Shown here: piece by piece, positions 9,730 through 19,240 of the stretch | How positions within the stretch are numbered: position 1 is the stretch's first letter | How the letters are laid out: each line of letters opens with the position of its first letter | DNA from: Lachnospiraceae bacterium UBA3804 | GTDB lineage: Bacteria; Bacillota; Clostridia; Lachnospirales; Lachnospiraceae | Direction of reading: 5' to 3' | Assembly: GCA_002368665.1 (NCBI GenBank) | Contig: DFEK01000010.1 | Coordinates: forward strand, 20,983 to 80,007 | DNA length: 59,025 nucleotides | Notes under the pieces: generated by a model | The model's input: the letters and a program-made list of their open reading frames with translations, nothing else | Told to the model about the DNA's origin: nothing | Databases searched by the model: none | Translations under genes and position numbers: made by a program

Positions 9730-12700
9730 CTAGCTGAACATTTTAACCGGTTTCTTCTCCGGTTTATTCTTATTGTTCTCGGCTGCTTTCGCCTTATGAG
9801 TCTTCTTCGTTATCGGATCGATGGCATCCTTCTTAAGATTCTCATAGCGTTTCGAATAAAGATCGGTCACTTTCCAGGAATCCGTTTTAAACAGGCCTCT
9901 GAATCTTTCGGGAACATCCTGTTTAATGTTTTTGGCCATGTTAAGCTCTTGTTTGTGCATTGTTTTCAGAGACGTTACCAAAGTCTTATCGCTACGCATG
10001 GACTTCAGCGCATCACTCTTGTATTTCGGATCCAGATACTGCGCAAATTTGTTCGGATCAAAATCGGGATTTTTGTAAGTCGACTCCAGTTCATTGCGAA
10101 CGACCTTATTGTACATCTTCAAAGTCGCAGCATCCCTGAAGTTATCGGCAGATTCAAAATCCTTTTGGCCCATATGATCAATCACTTTATCAAGCTTCTC
10201 TTCTTCCAAATCCAGCAGTTTGAAGAACGGTCTTGCTTTTTCCGGATATTTTCCGTATTTGATCATTTCCTCGTAATTCTTCTGCTGAATGGGATCTACT
10301 TCCTTAATATTCTTGCATTTGATCTTAAAGTTATTGTACTCATTGATCTTTCTTTGATGATTGTCGAAGTATTGGTCCATTACCTGCTCGGACTTCATAT
10401 CGTTCTTCCATTCGGAAACCGTGGCATTTTTATTCAGTTCCAATCCCCACTGAAGACTTCCGTTCAAATACTCCTGCTGGCTTCGTTTATAGTCCAATAA
10501 TTCCGGGTCTTTCGCTATTTTCTTTTGCGTATTTTCTTCGACGAGTTTCTGATACTCTTCTTCGTATTTCTCATTCTTCTCCTCAATGATTTTGTTCATT
10601 TTAACATCATTGTTATACTGGATCAGTTTCTTGGAGTAATCCTCATACGCAGCTTTATATTCTTTGACTCTGGTATTATAGGCATTCACATAGTTTTCGT
10701 AGTCTTTTGCCTCTTGTTCGTATTCGGCTTTTTTATTATCAAATTCCTCTTTTTCGTTATTCCAATTGAACATAGCCAGAGAATAGTCGCGCTCTGCATC
10801 CGCCTTATCCTCTTTGTATTCTTTTTCTTCCTCCTTCCACTTTTCATGATCCTTTTCATACCGAACCTGGTTCTCATCATAGGTTCTGAGTTTCTGGCTC
10901 ACATTATTCTGGGCGGTCATTTGAAGTTCCTGAATACGGTTGTCATACTCAGTAACCTTAAAATCAAGCATGACGTTCCATTCTTCGGTTTCTTCCTTCT
11001 TCTGTTCAAACTCCTTTACCTTATCATCATATCGTTTCTTCATCAGATCATAGTATTTCTGATCTTTTTGAGATGCCTCGAATCTGCGGAGTTCATATTC
11101 ATATAATGTAATCTCCTCCTGATCCTCTCCGAGTTCCTGCTGTTTCTCTTCCTGATTACCCTCCTGCTGCAGTCCCTCTTCGTCCATGCCGTCAAATAAC
11201 TCATCTTCCACAACGGAATAATTCAAAGCATCGTAATTGTCATTTTCTATTACCTTCTCGTTATTCTCATCTTCGACAACTTTCTCGGAAAGAAGCGGCT
11301 GTTTGTCGGATGTAAGAATCGGATCAAGTTTTTCGCCGAGTTTCTTTTTCTCTTCATCGGTTAATTCATCGTAATTAACATTTAAGTCAAAGTCTAACTC
11401 ATCGGGAACCTGCTTCCTAACAACAACTTTCTTTGTCTTAAGTTCCTCGTTCCGGTCGTATTCTTTTTTATCCTTAACGTACTGAATATGCTCCGGTTTA
11501 TTGATCAGGTCTTTGTGAACATCATAGAGACTCTCCATCTTATTCTTGTAATCTTCGAGTTCTTTGTCATAATCCAGGTTGGCCTTTTCGTTTGCGGCGA
11601 GTCTTTCGCTTAATCGTGATTCCTTATTTTCTTCATAATCCTCTTTACCACCGTTCTTTACCCTGTCATCTTCCTCAATCCACTCTTTAACCGGCTCAAG
11701 AGCTTTCTGATATGCCTCCTCGTCCTTGAGATATGCATTATATTTTGCAAGATTCTCTTCGTATTCTTTCGTAAGATTATCCTTTATTCCCTGGATCTTG
11801 TCATACTGGAAAACAAACGGCTTCACATTCACATCATACCAATTCTTTTCTTCCTCATACTTCTTATACTCAGGAGAATTCTCATAATCTTCTTTTATCT
11901 TCTTATTCTTTTCGATATCTTCTTTATTCTGCTCCTCCCAAAGCTTATGTTCGGTTAAGAAATCCTGATAATCCAGATCATACTGATCACCGAGTTTTGC
12001 TCTGGCCTCCTTGTATTCCTGAAGATCCGACATAAACTGGTCATAGATAACCTGATTTTCCGGCTCTAAATCTTGTAGCTGGTGCTCGTATTCCTTCATT
12101 TCCGCGTTATATAACTCTAATTCGGCGGTATATGCCTGCACCTTTGCGATGTAATCATTTATGGCGACAGTATTCAGGCGCTCTACTTCGCTGACTCTGG
12201 CCCTGTACTCATTCATTCTTTGAGGCATTTCATCGCGTTGCTGAACCCAGCTACTGTGGTCTATTTCCCATTCACGGTGTCTTTCCTCATACTGGCGATT
12301 GGCTGCAGAGCTTAATAACCTCCTGAAGAATCCGGGTCTTTGCGGTTCCTGTGGTTCTTCACGAAGTCTGGGTTCGTCAGGCGGATCGATAAACTGCACC
12401 TTGCCCGGATGGACCGGTTTTTCCCTGGGTTTCCAATCCGGATACCTAAGTTTAATATCCGGTAGAAGAGGGTGCTTAAATACCGGCTCCTTCTGAAGCT
12501 GTATATATTCCGGCTCTGCGGGTGGATCAGGACTTTCAAGCACAGGCTTATAGGGTTCCTTTACGGGAACCGGTTTTTTCACCAGAACACGCTTGAATTC
12601 GGAATTGAATACGGGATCCTTTACGGATTTCATTTGTTCTTCAAGCAGTTTGATTTCATTTTCGATCGCGGGAGCCACCGGTTCCTTCAGATCCGTACGG

Positions 12701-13554
12701 GGCGGATTCGGTTTCTCAATCTTTTCCGGGACTTTGAAAGTAAAACGCGGAACAGGAATATCGACCTCCTTCAGTTCAGGTTTTACCATACCCTTAGTGA
12801 GTTCTTTGAATTCCTCTTCAATCAGATCATCCTTTGTTTTACCGCCCTCCCTGGGATCCTTTGGAGGTTTCGGTTCGTCGCGAAGCGGCTTCACTTCCCT
12901 CATCTTAGGCATATCACGAAGTCTTTCTTTAAACGGCTGAAGCGGTGCCGGCTTAACCGGCTCACGGAGTGTAAACTCACCGGGATGTTGCGGTTGCAAA
13001 AGATTCTCTTTTTTCTGGGTAATGATATTTCCCCTTTTATCTCTCGGAAGAAATGCGTCATTCAGTTTACTGAACTCTTCTAAGTTCTTGTACTCTCCGG
13101 AAAGCTGGAATTCTCCCGCATCCGGGTTATAGCGAAGCTGTCTTGGTTCGGTTTCGCCCAAAGGAATAAACACCAGCCTGCCCTTGGAAAGCATCTGATA
13201 CAGATTAAATTCCATCTCACCCGCCGCTAAATTGTACTCCTCTATTTTCTGGGGTGAATCCGGCATTTGGCTCACTTCTTCCATTCTCCGCAGATACTTA
13301 TCCATGGCGGCTCTGTCCACATCGGATGTCAAAACGATTCGTTTCTTAACATCCTCCGGATCCGCAACCAGACTAAAGCCAAAATTTTCTTTCATGATTT
13401 TATGAAAGTACTCCTTACCGGCTTTATCGGTTTTGTAAAATTTTTCATCACCGTATATATGTCCATTGCTACCCGGTTTGTCATGAATCGGCGGAAACCA
13501 TCCGGGCCGTTGTTTTAAATTGTTGGCTGTAAGCTTTGTTTTCTTTGTTGGCAT
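9730..13554 (-). CDS. Giant charged orphan protein with aromatic-heptad coiled coils
   Basis: A 1274-residue soluble protein of no family I recognise; no signal peptide or membrane segment. Order: a unique N-terminus (1-190), a proline/charge-rich stretch (about 190-410, many KEP, PEP and PPR turns), a first helical region (about 440-640), an acidic low-complexity segment (about 755-800), a second long helical region (about 815-1000) and a basic C-terminus ending PEKKPVKMFS. In the helices Tyr, Trp or Phe recurs every seven residues, e.g. Tyr 468-475-482-489 and an aromatic ladder from about 892 to 980. ATG at 13554 has GGGAGG eight bases upstream; one at 13560 is too close to it. It is a single gene between convergent ABC genes and glgD. 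Cytoskeletal or scaffold function would be a guess. Confidence 0.85.
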   Translation of the reverse strand: MPTKKTKLTANNLKQRPGWFPPIHDKPGSNGHIYGDEKFYKTDKAGKEYFHKIMKENFGFSLVADPEDVKKRIVLTSDVDRAAMDKYLRRMEEVSQMPDSPQKIEEYNLAAGEMEFNLYQMLSKGRLVFIPLGETEPRQLRYNPDAGEFQLSGEYKNLEEFSKLNDAFLPRDKRGNIITQKKENLLQPQHPGEFTLREPVKPAPLQPFKERLRDMPKMREVKPLRDEPKPPKDPREGGKTKDDLIEEEFKELTKGMVKPELKEVDIPVPRFTFKVPEKIEKPNPPRTDLKEPVAPAIENEIKLLEEQMKSVKDPVFNSEFKRVLVKKPVPVKEPYKPVLESPDPPAEPEYIQLQKEPVFKHPLLPDIKLRYPDWKPREKPVHPGKVQFIDPPDEPRLREEPQEPQRPGFFRRLLSSAANRQYEERHREWEIDHSSWVQQRDEMPQRMNEYRARVSEVERLNTVAINDYIAKVQAYTAELELYNAEMKEYEHQLQDLEPENQVIYDQFMSDLQEYKEARAKLGDQYDLDYQDFLTEHKLWEEQNKEDIEKNKKIKEDYENSPEYKKYEEEKNWYDVNVKPFVFQYDKIQGIKDNLTKEYEENLAKYNAYLKDEEAYQKALEPVKEWIEEDDRVKNGGKEDYEENKESRLSERLAANEKANLDYDKELEDYKNKMESLYDVHKDLINKPEHIQYVKDKKEYDRNEELKTKKVVVRKQVPDELDFDLNVNYDELTDEEKKKLGEKLDPILTSDKQPLLSEKVVEDENNEKVIENDNYDALNYSVVEDELFDGMDEEGLQQEGNQEEKQQELGEDQEEITLYEYELRRFEASQKDQKYYDLMKKRYDDKVKEFEQKKEETEEWNVMLDFKVTEYDNRIQELQMTAQNNVSQKLRTYDENQVRYEKDHEKWKEEEKEYKEDKADAERDYSLAMFNWNNEKEEFDNKKAEYEQEAKDYENYVNAYNTRVKEYKAAYEDYSKKLIQYNNDVKMNKIIEEKNEKYEEEYQKLVEENTQKKIAKDPELLDYKRSQQEYLNGSLQWGLELNKNATVSEWKNDMKSEQVMDQYFDNHQRKINEYNNFKIKCKNIKEVDPIQQKNYEEMIKYGKYPEKARPFFKLLDLEEEKLDKVIDHMGQKDFESADNFRDAATLKMYNKVVRNELESTYKNPDFDPNKFAQYLDPKYKSDALKSMRSDKTLVTSLKTMHKQELNMAKNIKQDVPERFRGLFKTDSWKVTDLYSKRYENLKKDAIDPITKKTHKAKAAENNKNKPEKKPVKMFS

Positions 13555-13621
13555 ATTCATGTCCTCCCCGATTTTTTTGCGTTTTTAGTATATATATGAT
13601 TCGGATAAGTAAAATTGGGGT

Positions 13622-13650
13622 ATTCTACCTCTTTCTATATATACCCGCAA
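13622..13650 (-). promoter_or_regulatory. Possible promoter of the giant orphan gene
   Basis: TTGCGG (13645-13650), a 17-base spacer with a TATATATA core, and TAGAAT (13622-13627) on the minus strand. The -35 is poor, so this is only a candidate. Confidence 0.35.
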
Positions 13651-13710
13651 AATGTGCAAATGGTTGCAACGAAATATGAAATCAATTCCAAAAGACCTGC
13701 CTTATAGCAA

Positions 13711-13742
13711 GAAAACGGAGCAAATTGCTCCGTTTTCTTTTT
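13711..13742. terminator. Terminator after glgD
   Basis: GAAAACGGAGCAA/TTGCTCCGTTTTC forms a 13-bp perfect stem (13711-13737) with a one-base centre; A and T runs flank it on both sides, so it can stop transcription leaving glgD. Confidence 0.8.
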
Positions 13743-13765
13743 CCCCATATCTTCTCTAAAAAGAC

Positions 13766-14887
13766 TTATTGCACCTCATATCTTGCCGTTTTCTCGATCA
13801 ACACTTTAACCTCACCGTCCCCAACGTATCTCGAATTCGCGCGGATGGTGTTTCTGCTTTCCACAATGCAATTCTCGATGTAGGTATTGTCACCGATGTA
13901 AACGTCATTCAGAATGATGGAATTTTTAATGTGGCAGTTGTTGCCGACAAATACTTTCTTAAAGATTAAGGAATCTTCAACCTTACCGTTTACGATGGTT
14001 CCCGAAGCTACCAGCGAATTCTTAACTTCGGCGCCCACATTGTATTTAGCGGGAGGAAGATCGTCAACCTTGGAATATACATCCGGATATTCATGGAAGA
14101 AGTAATCTCTTACATCCTTGTTCAGGAAATCCATATTGGTCTCATAGTAATCTTCCACGGAAGCGATATTCTTCCAATAATCTTTCATCTTAAATCCGAA
14201 GATTCTCTTCATTTCCTTGTAACGGATTAAAATATCCGCAACAAAATCATATCTGCCCTCTTCGTTGCTCTTCTCGATCAACTCGATTAAAAGACGTCTT
14301 CTGATCACATAGATACCGCAGGAAACCGTATTGGTCTTGGCTACCATGGGCTTCTCGTCGAATTCCTCGATACGGCTTTCTTCGTTCATCTTAATGACGC
14401 CGTAACGCTCTACGTTAACGTTCTCGGGCATATCCTTGCAAACAACGGTAATATCCGCTTTTTTGTCGATATGATATTCCAAAAGCTTGTTGTAATCCAT
14501 CTTGTAAACACAGTCACCGGATGCGATAACAACATAGGGCTCATGGCTTCTTTTTAAGAATTCGATATTCTGATAAATGGCATCGGCCGTTCCTCTGTAC
14601 CAGTTGGAGTTATCGGCGGTCACCACGGGAGTGAATACATAAAGACCTCCCTGTTTTCTACCGAAGTCCCACCATTTGGAGGAGCTTAAATGCTCATTTA
14701 AACTTCTTGCGTTATACTGGGTCAGTACGGCAACTTTCTGAATGTGAGAGTTGCTCATGCTGCTTAATGCAAAATCGATACTTCTGTAGCTGCCGGCTAC
14801 GGGCATTGCGGAAATTGCTCTCTTTAAGGAGAGTTCGCGCATTCTGTGATTATTTCCACCGGCTAAAATGATTCCAATCGCTCTCAT
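13766..14887 (-). CDS. glgD: Glucose-1-phosphate adenylyltransferase, GlgD subunit
   Basis: Regulatory or partner subunit of ADP-glucose pyrophosphorylase, which makes ADP-glucose for glycogen synthesis. The 373-residue protein has the nucleotidyltransferase fold (IGIILAGGNNHRMRELS near the start) and a left-handed beta-helix C-terminus (about 280-370, with NCHIKNSIILNDVYIGDN). Compared with GlgC the glycine-rich loop lacks the usual GxGxRL pattern, as known for GlgD subunits, which form heteromers with GlgC. It starts two bases after glgC, as its operon partner. Confidence 0.95.
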   Translation of the reverse strand: MRAIGIILAGGNNHRMRELSLKRAISAMPVAGSYRSIDFALSSMSNSHIQKVAVLTQYNARSLNEHLSSSKWWDFGRKQGGLYVFTPVVTADNSNWYRGTADAIYQNIEFLKRSHEPYVVIASGDCVYKMDYNKLLEYHIDKKADITVVCKDMPENVNVERYGVIKMNEESRIEEFDEKPMVAKTNTVSCGIYVIRRRLLIELIEKSNEEGRYDFVADILIRYKEMKRIFGFKMKDYWKNIASVEDYYETNMDFLNKDVRDYFFHEYPDVYSKVDDLPPAKYNVGAEVKNSLVASGTIVNGKVEDSLIFKKVFVGNNCHIKNSIILNDVYIGDNTYIENCIVESRNTIRANSRYVGDGEVKVLIEKTARYEVQ

Positions 14888-14889
14888 AT

Positions 14890-16158
14890 TCAGTCACCTG
14901 CCTTAATCAAAGTTTTTCCACTGCCAAGTAATCCGTCCGGATAATCACTTTCTTTCGTGATACCGGAAATAACGGAGTTCTTTCCGACACTGACGCCCTT
15001 CGGAATGACAGATTTCTCTCCAATGGTAACCAATCCGTTATTGTAGATATGCGGATCCGTCTCGTTCGGTACTTCGTCACCGACACCGAGCTTCACCTCA
15101 TCTTCCACTACAACGTTCTCTGCGATGATGGCTTTGCTGATCTCACAGTTCTTGCCGATCTGGGTTTCATTCATAATGATGGAATCGCGGATGACGGTTC
15201 CTTCACCGATGGTAACACCGCAACCGATGATGGAATTGTATACCTTGCCGTAAATGCTGGATCCCTCACCGATAATACATTTCTCGGTTACGCTGTCTTT
15301 GGACAGATACTGGGGAGGAAGCGTATCGGACTTGGTATAGATTTTCCAATATTCCTCATAGAGGTTGAATACGGGAACGATATCAATCAATTCCATATTG
15401 GCTTCCCAATAGGAATGAAGTGTTCCGACGTCCTTCCAGTATCCGTTGTATTCATACGCATAAAGCGGTGCGCCCTTTTCATGGCAATACGGAATGACAT
15501 GCTTACCGAAGTCCAAATTCGGCTGGGAAGCTTTGGCAAGAAGTGCTTCCTTCAATGTCTTCCAATTGAAGATATAGATACCCATACTTGCCAGGTTGCT
15601 TCTGGGTTTCTCGGGTTTTTCTTCAAAATCAATAATCTTACGGTTGTCGTCGGTGATTACGATACCGAATCTCTTAGCTTCTTCCAAAGGAACGGGCATT
15701 GCCGCAATGGTGACCTCCGCACCGTTCTTCTTGTGGAAATCAAGCATAACTTCATAATCCATCTTATAAATATGATCGCCGGACAGAATCAGCACATAAT
15801 CGGGATTAAAGCTGTCCATGTAATCAATATTCTGATAGATTGCGTTTGCAGTACCGGTATACCACTCGGTATCCGTACTCTTCTCGTAAGGAGGAAGCAC
15901 GGTCACACCGCCGATATTTCTGTCCAAATCCCAAGGAATACCGATTCCGATATGGGTATTCAGACGAAGAGGCTGATACTGGGTCAATACACCCACGGTA
16001 TCCACACCCGAATTAATGCAGTTACTCAAAGGGAAATCGATAATTCTGTACTTACCGCCGAATGAAACCGCCGGTTTCGCCACCTTGGCAGTTAACACAC
16101 CAAGACGACTTCCCTGACCGCCTGCAAGCAACATGGCAATCATTTCTTTCTTGATCAT
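14890..16158 (-). CDS. glgC: Glucose-1-phosphate adenylyltransferase, catalytic GlgC subunit
   Basis: Catalyses ATP plus glucose 1-phosphate to ADP-glucose and pyrophosphate, the committed step of glycogen synthesis. The 422-residue protein has the intact loop MLLAGGQGSRLGVLT, FGGKYRIIDFPLSNC, the YTGTANAIYQNIDY stretch, LSGDHIYKMDY (catalytic Asp region) and FEEKP, with a beta-helix allosteric domain from about 300. ATG at 16158 follows GAGGTG. It is transcribed with glgD; glgP lies 22 kb away in the same window. Confidence 0.97.
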   Translation of the reverse strand: MIKKEMIAMLLAGGQGSRLGVLTAKVAKPAVSFGGKYRIIDFPLSNCINSGVDTVGVLTQYQPLRLNTHIGIGIPWDLDRNIGGVTVLPPYEKSTDTEWYTGTANAIYQNIDYMDSFNPDYVLILSGDHIYKMDYEVMLDFHKKNGAEVTIAAMPVPLEEAKRFGIVITDDNRKIIDFEEKPEKPRSNLASMGIYIFNWKTLKEALLAKASQPNLDFGKHVIPYCHEKGAPLYAYEYNGYWKDVGTLHSYWEANMELIDIVPVFNLYEEYWKIYTKSDTLPPQYLSKDSVTEKCIIGEGSSIYGKVYNSIIGCGVTIGEGTVIRDSIIMNETQIGKNCEISKAIIAENVVVEDEVKLGVGDEVPNETDPHIYNNGLVTIGEKSVIPKGVSVGKNSVISGITKESDYPDGLLGSGKTLIKAGD

Positions 16159-16291
16159 GCTTTCACCTCACAAACAATATTTTTGTACCCCAAATACTGT
16201 GTTTTTCCGCTGTTATTTTCCCCCAAACAACGGCCTTCCTCTCTAAAAAGGTAACACTAAAAAATGGTAGCCCCCCGACTTCCATAAGAAA

Positions 16292-16320
16292 ATTTTAACA
16301 TGGCTTTTGTAAAAAGTGAA
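16292..16320 (-). promoter_or_regulatory. Promoter of glgC-glgD
   Basis: TTCACT (16315-16320), 17 bases, then TAAAAT (16292-16297) with an extended TGT just upstream. The leader is about 130 bases. The 16159-16557 gap otherwise holds the weaker murC promoter, with TATAAT at 16530-16535 but no good -35, and a CCG/CGG-rich imperfect hairpin near 16465-16486. Confidence 0.5.
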
Positions 16321-16557
16321 CTATGAAAAAGCCACTATTTCCTCTTTTTTTAATTTTCTTCTGTTAGTTTTTCATACTTTTCACCTAATAAACGCGTTCG
16401 TTTTTGGTAAAAATCACGAACCGGCACTTATTTTTTATCCCGGATTCTTGAAAAATTGAACAAATCCGTTTCCGACACGGAACGGAAAAACCTTTTCCTT
16501 CAAATATGGACGAATGAGGGAGTTTATTCTATAATCGAATAGGGAAAGGAGTACACC

Positions 16558-17937
16558 ATGTACAATATCGATTTTAACAATCCCGTCCATGTGCATTTTA
16601 TCGGCATCGGCGGCATCAGTATGAGTGGTTTGGCAAGCATCCTGCTTTCGGAAGGTTTTACCGTTTCCGGATCCGATAACAAGGAATCCGAATTAACCGA
16701 GCAGTTGCGAAACGAAGGCGCGACCATCTACATCGGACAGCGCTATGAAAACATTACGGCCGACATTGACCTGGTCGTGTACACGGCAGCCATCCGGATG
16801 GACAATCCCGAATTCGGTTCCGCAATGGAACACAACCTGCCGATGCTTACCAGAGCGGAACTCCTCGGTCAGTTGATGCGCAATTACGACTGTTCCATCG
16901 CTATCAGCGGTACCCATGGTAAAACCACCACTTCTTCCATGGCATCCGAAATTCTCCTTTCCATGGACACCGACCCGACCCTTTCCATCGGAGGTATGTT
17001 GAAAGCGATCGGCGGAAACATCCGCATCGGACACTCCGATTACTTCTTAACGGAGGCCTGTGAATACACGAACAGCTTCTTGTCCTTCTTCCCCCGCTAC
17101 GGAGTGATTCTGAATATTGAAGCGGATCATCTGGACTTCTTTAAGGATCTTGCGGATATCCGCAATTCCTTCCATAAATTTGCCCTTCTCCTTCCCGAGA
17201 ACGGAGCTTTGATCATCAACGGGGAAATCGACAATCTGTCCGAAATCACGGCAGATGTAAAATGTCCCATTCGCACATTCGGTTTATCCGATTCTTTCGA
17301 TTATTATGCAACGGATATCACCTATGATGCATCCGGGCATCCGTCCTATACCCTGCATACACCCGGCGGAAACACCTATCCCGTAATCTTAAACGTGATG
17401 GGTATTCATAATGTATATAATTCACTGGCAGCACTGGCGCTTGCCGATACCCTTTCCTTTGCGATGGAGCCCTCTCTTGACGCAGTCGATAAATGTACCG
17501 GCGCGGACAGACGTTTCCAGATCAAAGGTAAGATCGGAGACATTACGATTGTGGACGATTATGCCCACCATCCTACGGAGATTAAGGCAACCCTTACCGC
17601 AGCGGAGAAATTCCCGCACAATCACCTGTGGGTTGTTTTCCAGCCGCATACCTATTCCAGAACCAAGGCCCTGATGAGCGATTTTGCCGATGCACTTTCC
17701 ATGGCGGAGCATGTGGTTTTGGCAGATATTTATGCCGCACGCGAGACCGATACCCTCGGAATCTCGTCCGAAGACCTGATGAAAGAGATCGTAAAAAGAG
17801 GCACGGATTGCCATTATTTCCACTCTTTTTCGGAAATTGAAATATTTTTACTGCAAAATTGTAACCCGGGGGATGTGTTGATAACTATGGGCGCCGGAGA
17901 CGTGTTGCGCGTAGGCGAAGAGCTCCTCGGTCAATAG
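16558..17937 (+). CDS. murC: UDP-N-acetylmuramate--L-alanine ligase
   Basis: Adds L-alanine to UDP-MurNAc, the first amino acid of the peptidoglycan stem peptide, in the cytoplasm. The 459-residue protein has the Rossmann-like start HFIGIGGISMSGLA, the ATP loop AISGTHGKTTT (about 116-126), EACEYTNSFL, the central VDDYAHHPTEI motif and QPHTYSRT in the C-terminal domain: the full Mur-ligase set with the MurC-type HHPTE. GGAAAGGAG precedes the ATG. The stop codon abuts a DnaA-box cluster and terminator hairpin. Confidence 0.97.
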   Translation: MYNIDFNNPVHVHFIGIGGISMSGLASILLSEGFTVSGSDNKESELTEQLRNEGATIYIGQRYENITADIDLVVYTAAIRMDNPEFGSAMEHNLPMLTRAELLGQLMRNYDCSIAISGTHGKTTTSSMASEILLSMDTDPTLSIGGMLKAIGGNIRIGHSDYFLTEACEYTNSFLSFFPRYGVILNIEADHLDFFKDLADIRNSFHKFALLLPENGALIINGEIDNLSEITADVKCPIRTFGLSDSFDYYATDITYDASGHPSYTLHTPGGNTYPVILNVMGIHNVYNSLAALALADTLSFAMEPSLDAVDKCTGADRRFQIKGKIGDITIVDDYAHHPTEIKATLTAAEKFPHNHLWVVFQPHTYSRTKALMSDFADALSMAEHVVLADIYAARETDTLGISSEDLMKEIVKRGTDCHYFHSFSEIEIFLLQNCNPGDVLITMGAGDVLRVGEELLGQ

Positions 17938-18055
17938 TTATCCACAATATCCACAGTTTTTTCGCCAAAAACGGCAAAAAATGGCTGTGGATATTTTTTT
18001 GCCCAAAAATCAGGGTTTTCTGTCAAAACGCTCCGACTTATGCACATTATCCACA
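17938..18055 (+). promoter_or_regulatory. Cluster of five DnaA-box-like sites
   Basis: TTATCCACA at 17938-17946, ATATCCACA abutting it at 17947-17955, the inverse TGTGGATAT at 17986-17994, TTATGCACA at 18038-18046 and TTATCCACA abutting it at 18047-18055. Two are perfect, and the third tandem partner fits TTATNCACA. The group fills the gap between murC and the dnaD-like gene and ends about 50 bases before that gene's promoter. DnaA binding is inferred from the motif only. Confidence 0.65.
17947..18000 (+). terminator. murC terminator hairpin built from DnaA boxes
   Basis: ATATCCACAG (17947-17956) pairs with CTGTGGATAT (17985-17994); the loop also pairs (TTTTTTCGCC with GGCAAAAAA), and seven T follow (17994-18000). 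The same bases are DnaA-box-like sites, so terminator and protein-binding site coincide. Confidence 0.65.
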
Positions 18056-18102
18056 TGCCCGGAAAACCCAGTAAAATCAATGGTTTGCGGATAAAATTTA
18101 GT

Positions 18103-18130
18103 TTGCATTTCCCGTTTCTTATGCTATAAT
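18103..18130 (+). promoter_or_regulatory. Promoter of the dnaD-like/dnaC-like operon
   Basis: TTGCAT (18103-18108), a 16-base spacer, and TATAAT (18125-18130) with an extended TGC in front. It lies 48 bases after the last DnaA box and 36 bases before the chosen ATG. Confidence 0.7.
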
Positions 18131-18165
18131 CACAATGCTTAAATGAGAAATTGGGGGAATTTGTA

Positions 18166-19224
18166 ATGAGCCGCATTATGCTGACCGGCGATGGAAACTT
18201 GGGAAGTACCGCTGTGTCCAATGTTTTCATCGATCACTATATGAAAGAAGCAAACGATGCACAGATCAAAGTGTATCTTTACCTTCTTCGCAATTCCGGT
18301 TCGGATTCGTCTTTTGAAATCGGTGATATCGCCGATACGTTTAACCATACGGAGAAAGACGTTATCCGTTCATTGAAATACTGGGAGAAAGAGGGATTAC
18401 TGCGCCTTCGCTATGATTTAACGGGCGAAATCTGCGGTATCACACTCCTCGGCATCCGCAAAGAAGATACCGGGGAAGAAAAGGCAGTCGCAGCGCCTGC
18501 TGCCCCTGTCCTTTCCATCGTACCCTCCATCGAAGAGAAGAAGGTACCCGCTCATCCGCCGGTTCCGGAAAAACCTTCCTACAGTGCGGATGACCTTCGT
18601 GCATTCAAGGCAGAAACCCGCACGGAAGAACTGATTGCCGTAACGGAGTCCTATCTTGCCAAGACCATCAGTCCGTCCGACCTTCGAAGCCTTCTTTATA
18701 TCCACAAAGAGCTTTCCTTTGACTTCGAGATGCTGGATCTGCTGCTGCAGTACTGCGTTTCCAAGAATAAAAGAAGCTTCAATTACATCGAAGCCGTAGC
18801 CGTTTCCTGGTTCCAGCAGGGTATTAAAACTCCCGCACAGGCCAAGGATGGTATTGCACGGTACGAGCGCACCACATTCGATATCATGGCAGCACTCGGA
18901 AAGAGCGGAACACCGACCATCAAGGAAACCGAATTCATCAGCCGCTGGCTCGGAACCTATGGTTTTGACAGGGAAGTTGTTCTGGCAGCCTGCGAAAGAA
19001 CGGTCATGAAAACCGAATCCGACCGTTTTCCTTATGCCGAAGGCATTCTCTCCAAGTGGCATGAACAGGGACTGTGTACGCTTGCCGAAATCGAAACGGC
19101 GGAAGAAAACTACCGTAAGGCAAAGCAGGCAAATACGGCGTGCAAAACAAATTCGTATCCTGCTTCCTATCAGAAGTCCACTTATGATTTTGCCGCACTG
19201 CAGAAATTTATCAACGAAAACTGA
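18166..19224 (+). CDS. DnaD-domain replication protein
   Basis: Probable helicase-loading primosome protein. The 352-residue product has an N-terminal winged-helix region (about 15-95: VYLYLLRNSGSD, DIADTFNHTEKDVIRSLKYW), a Pro/Ala-rich linker (about 95-145) and two DnaD-type C-terminal helical domains (about 150-215 and 225-310, with FNYIEAVAVSWFQQGIKTPA and RWLGTYGFDREVV). ATG at 18166 has GGGGGAA six bases upstream; a TTG at 18151 lies before that site and is less likely. Transcribed with the downstream DnaC-like AAA+ ATPase, as in most Clostridia, where the pair replaces DnaD/DnaB/DnaI. Confidence 0.88.
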   Translation: MSRIMLTGDGNLGSTAVSNVFIDHYMKEANDAQIKVYLYLLRNSGSDSSFEIGDIADTFNHTEKDVIRSLKYWEKEGLLRLRYDLTGEICGITLLGIRKEDTGEEKAVAAPAAPVLSIVPSIEEKKVPAHPPVPEKPSYSADDLRAFKAETRTEELIAVTESYLAKTISPSDLRSLLYIHKELSFDFEMLDLLLQYCVSKNKRSFNYIEAVAVSWFQQGIKTPAQAKDGIARYERTTFDIMAALGKSGTPTIKETEFISRWLGTYGFDREVVLAACERTVMKTESDRFPYAEGILSKWHEQGLCTLAEIETAEENYRKAKQANTACKTNSYPASYQKSTYDFAALQKFINEN

Positions 19225-19240
19225 TTTAACCGGATAAACA

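Noticed and set aside
13561..13660. Shared leader motif (GGGTAT...AGAAGAGG) before both giant orphan genes (compare 26420-26460)
   Set aside because: The similarity is short and A/T- and G-rich, with different spacing; it cannot be separated from chance by eye.
17938..18165. Chromosomal replication origin
   Set aside because: DnaA boxes are clustered, but dnaA, dnaN and rpmH are not adjacent and there is no clear AT-rich unwinding region; a regulatory or titration site is the safer reading.
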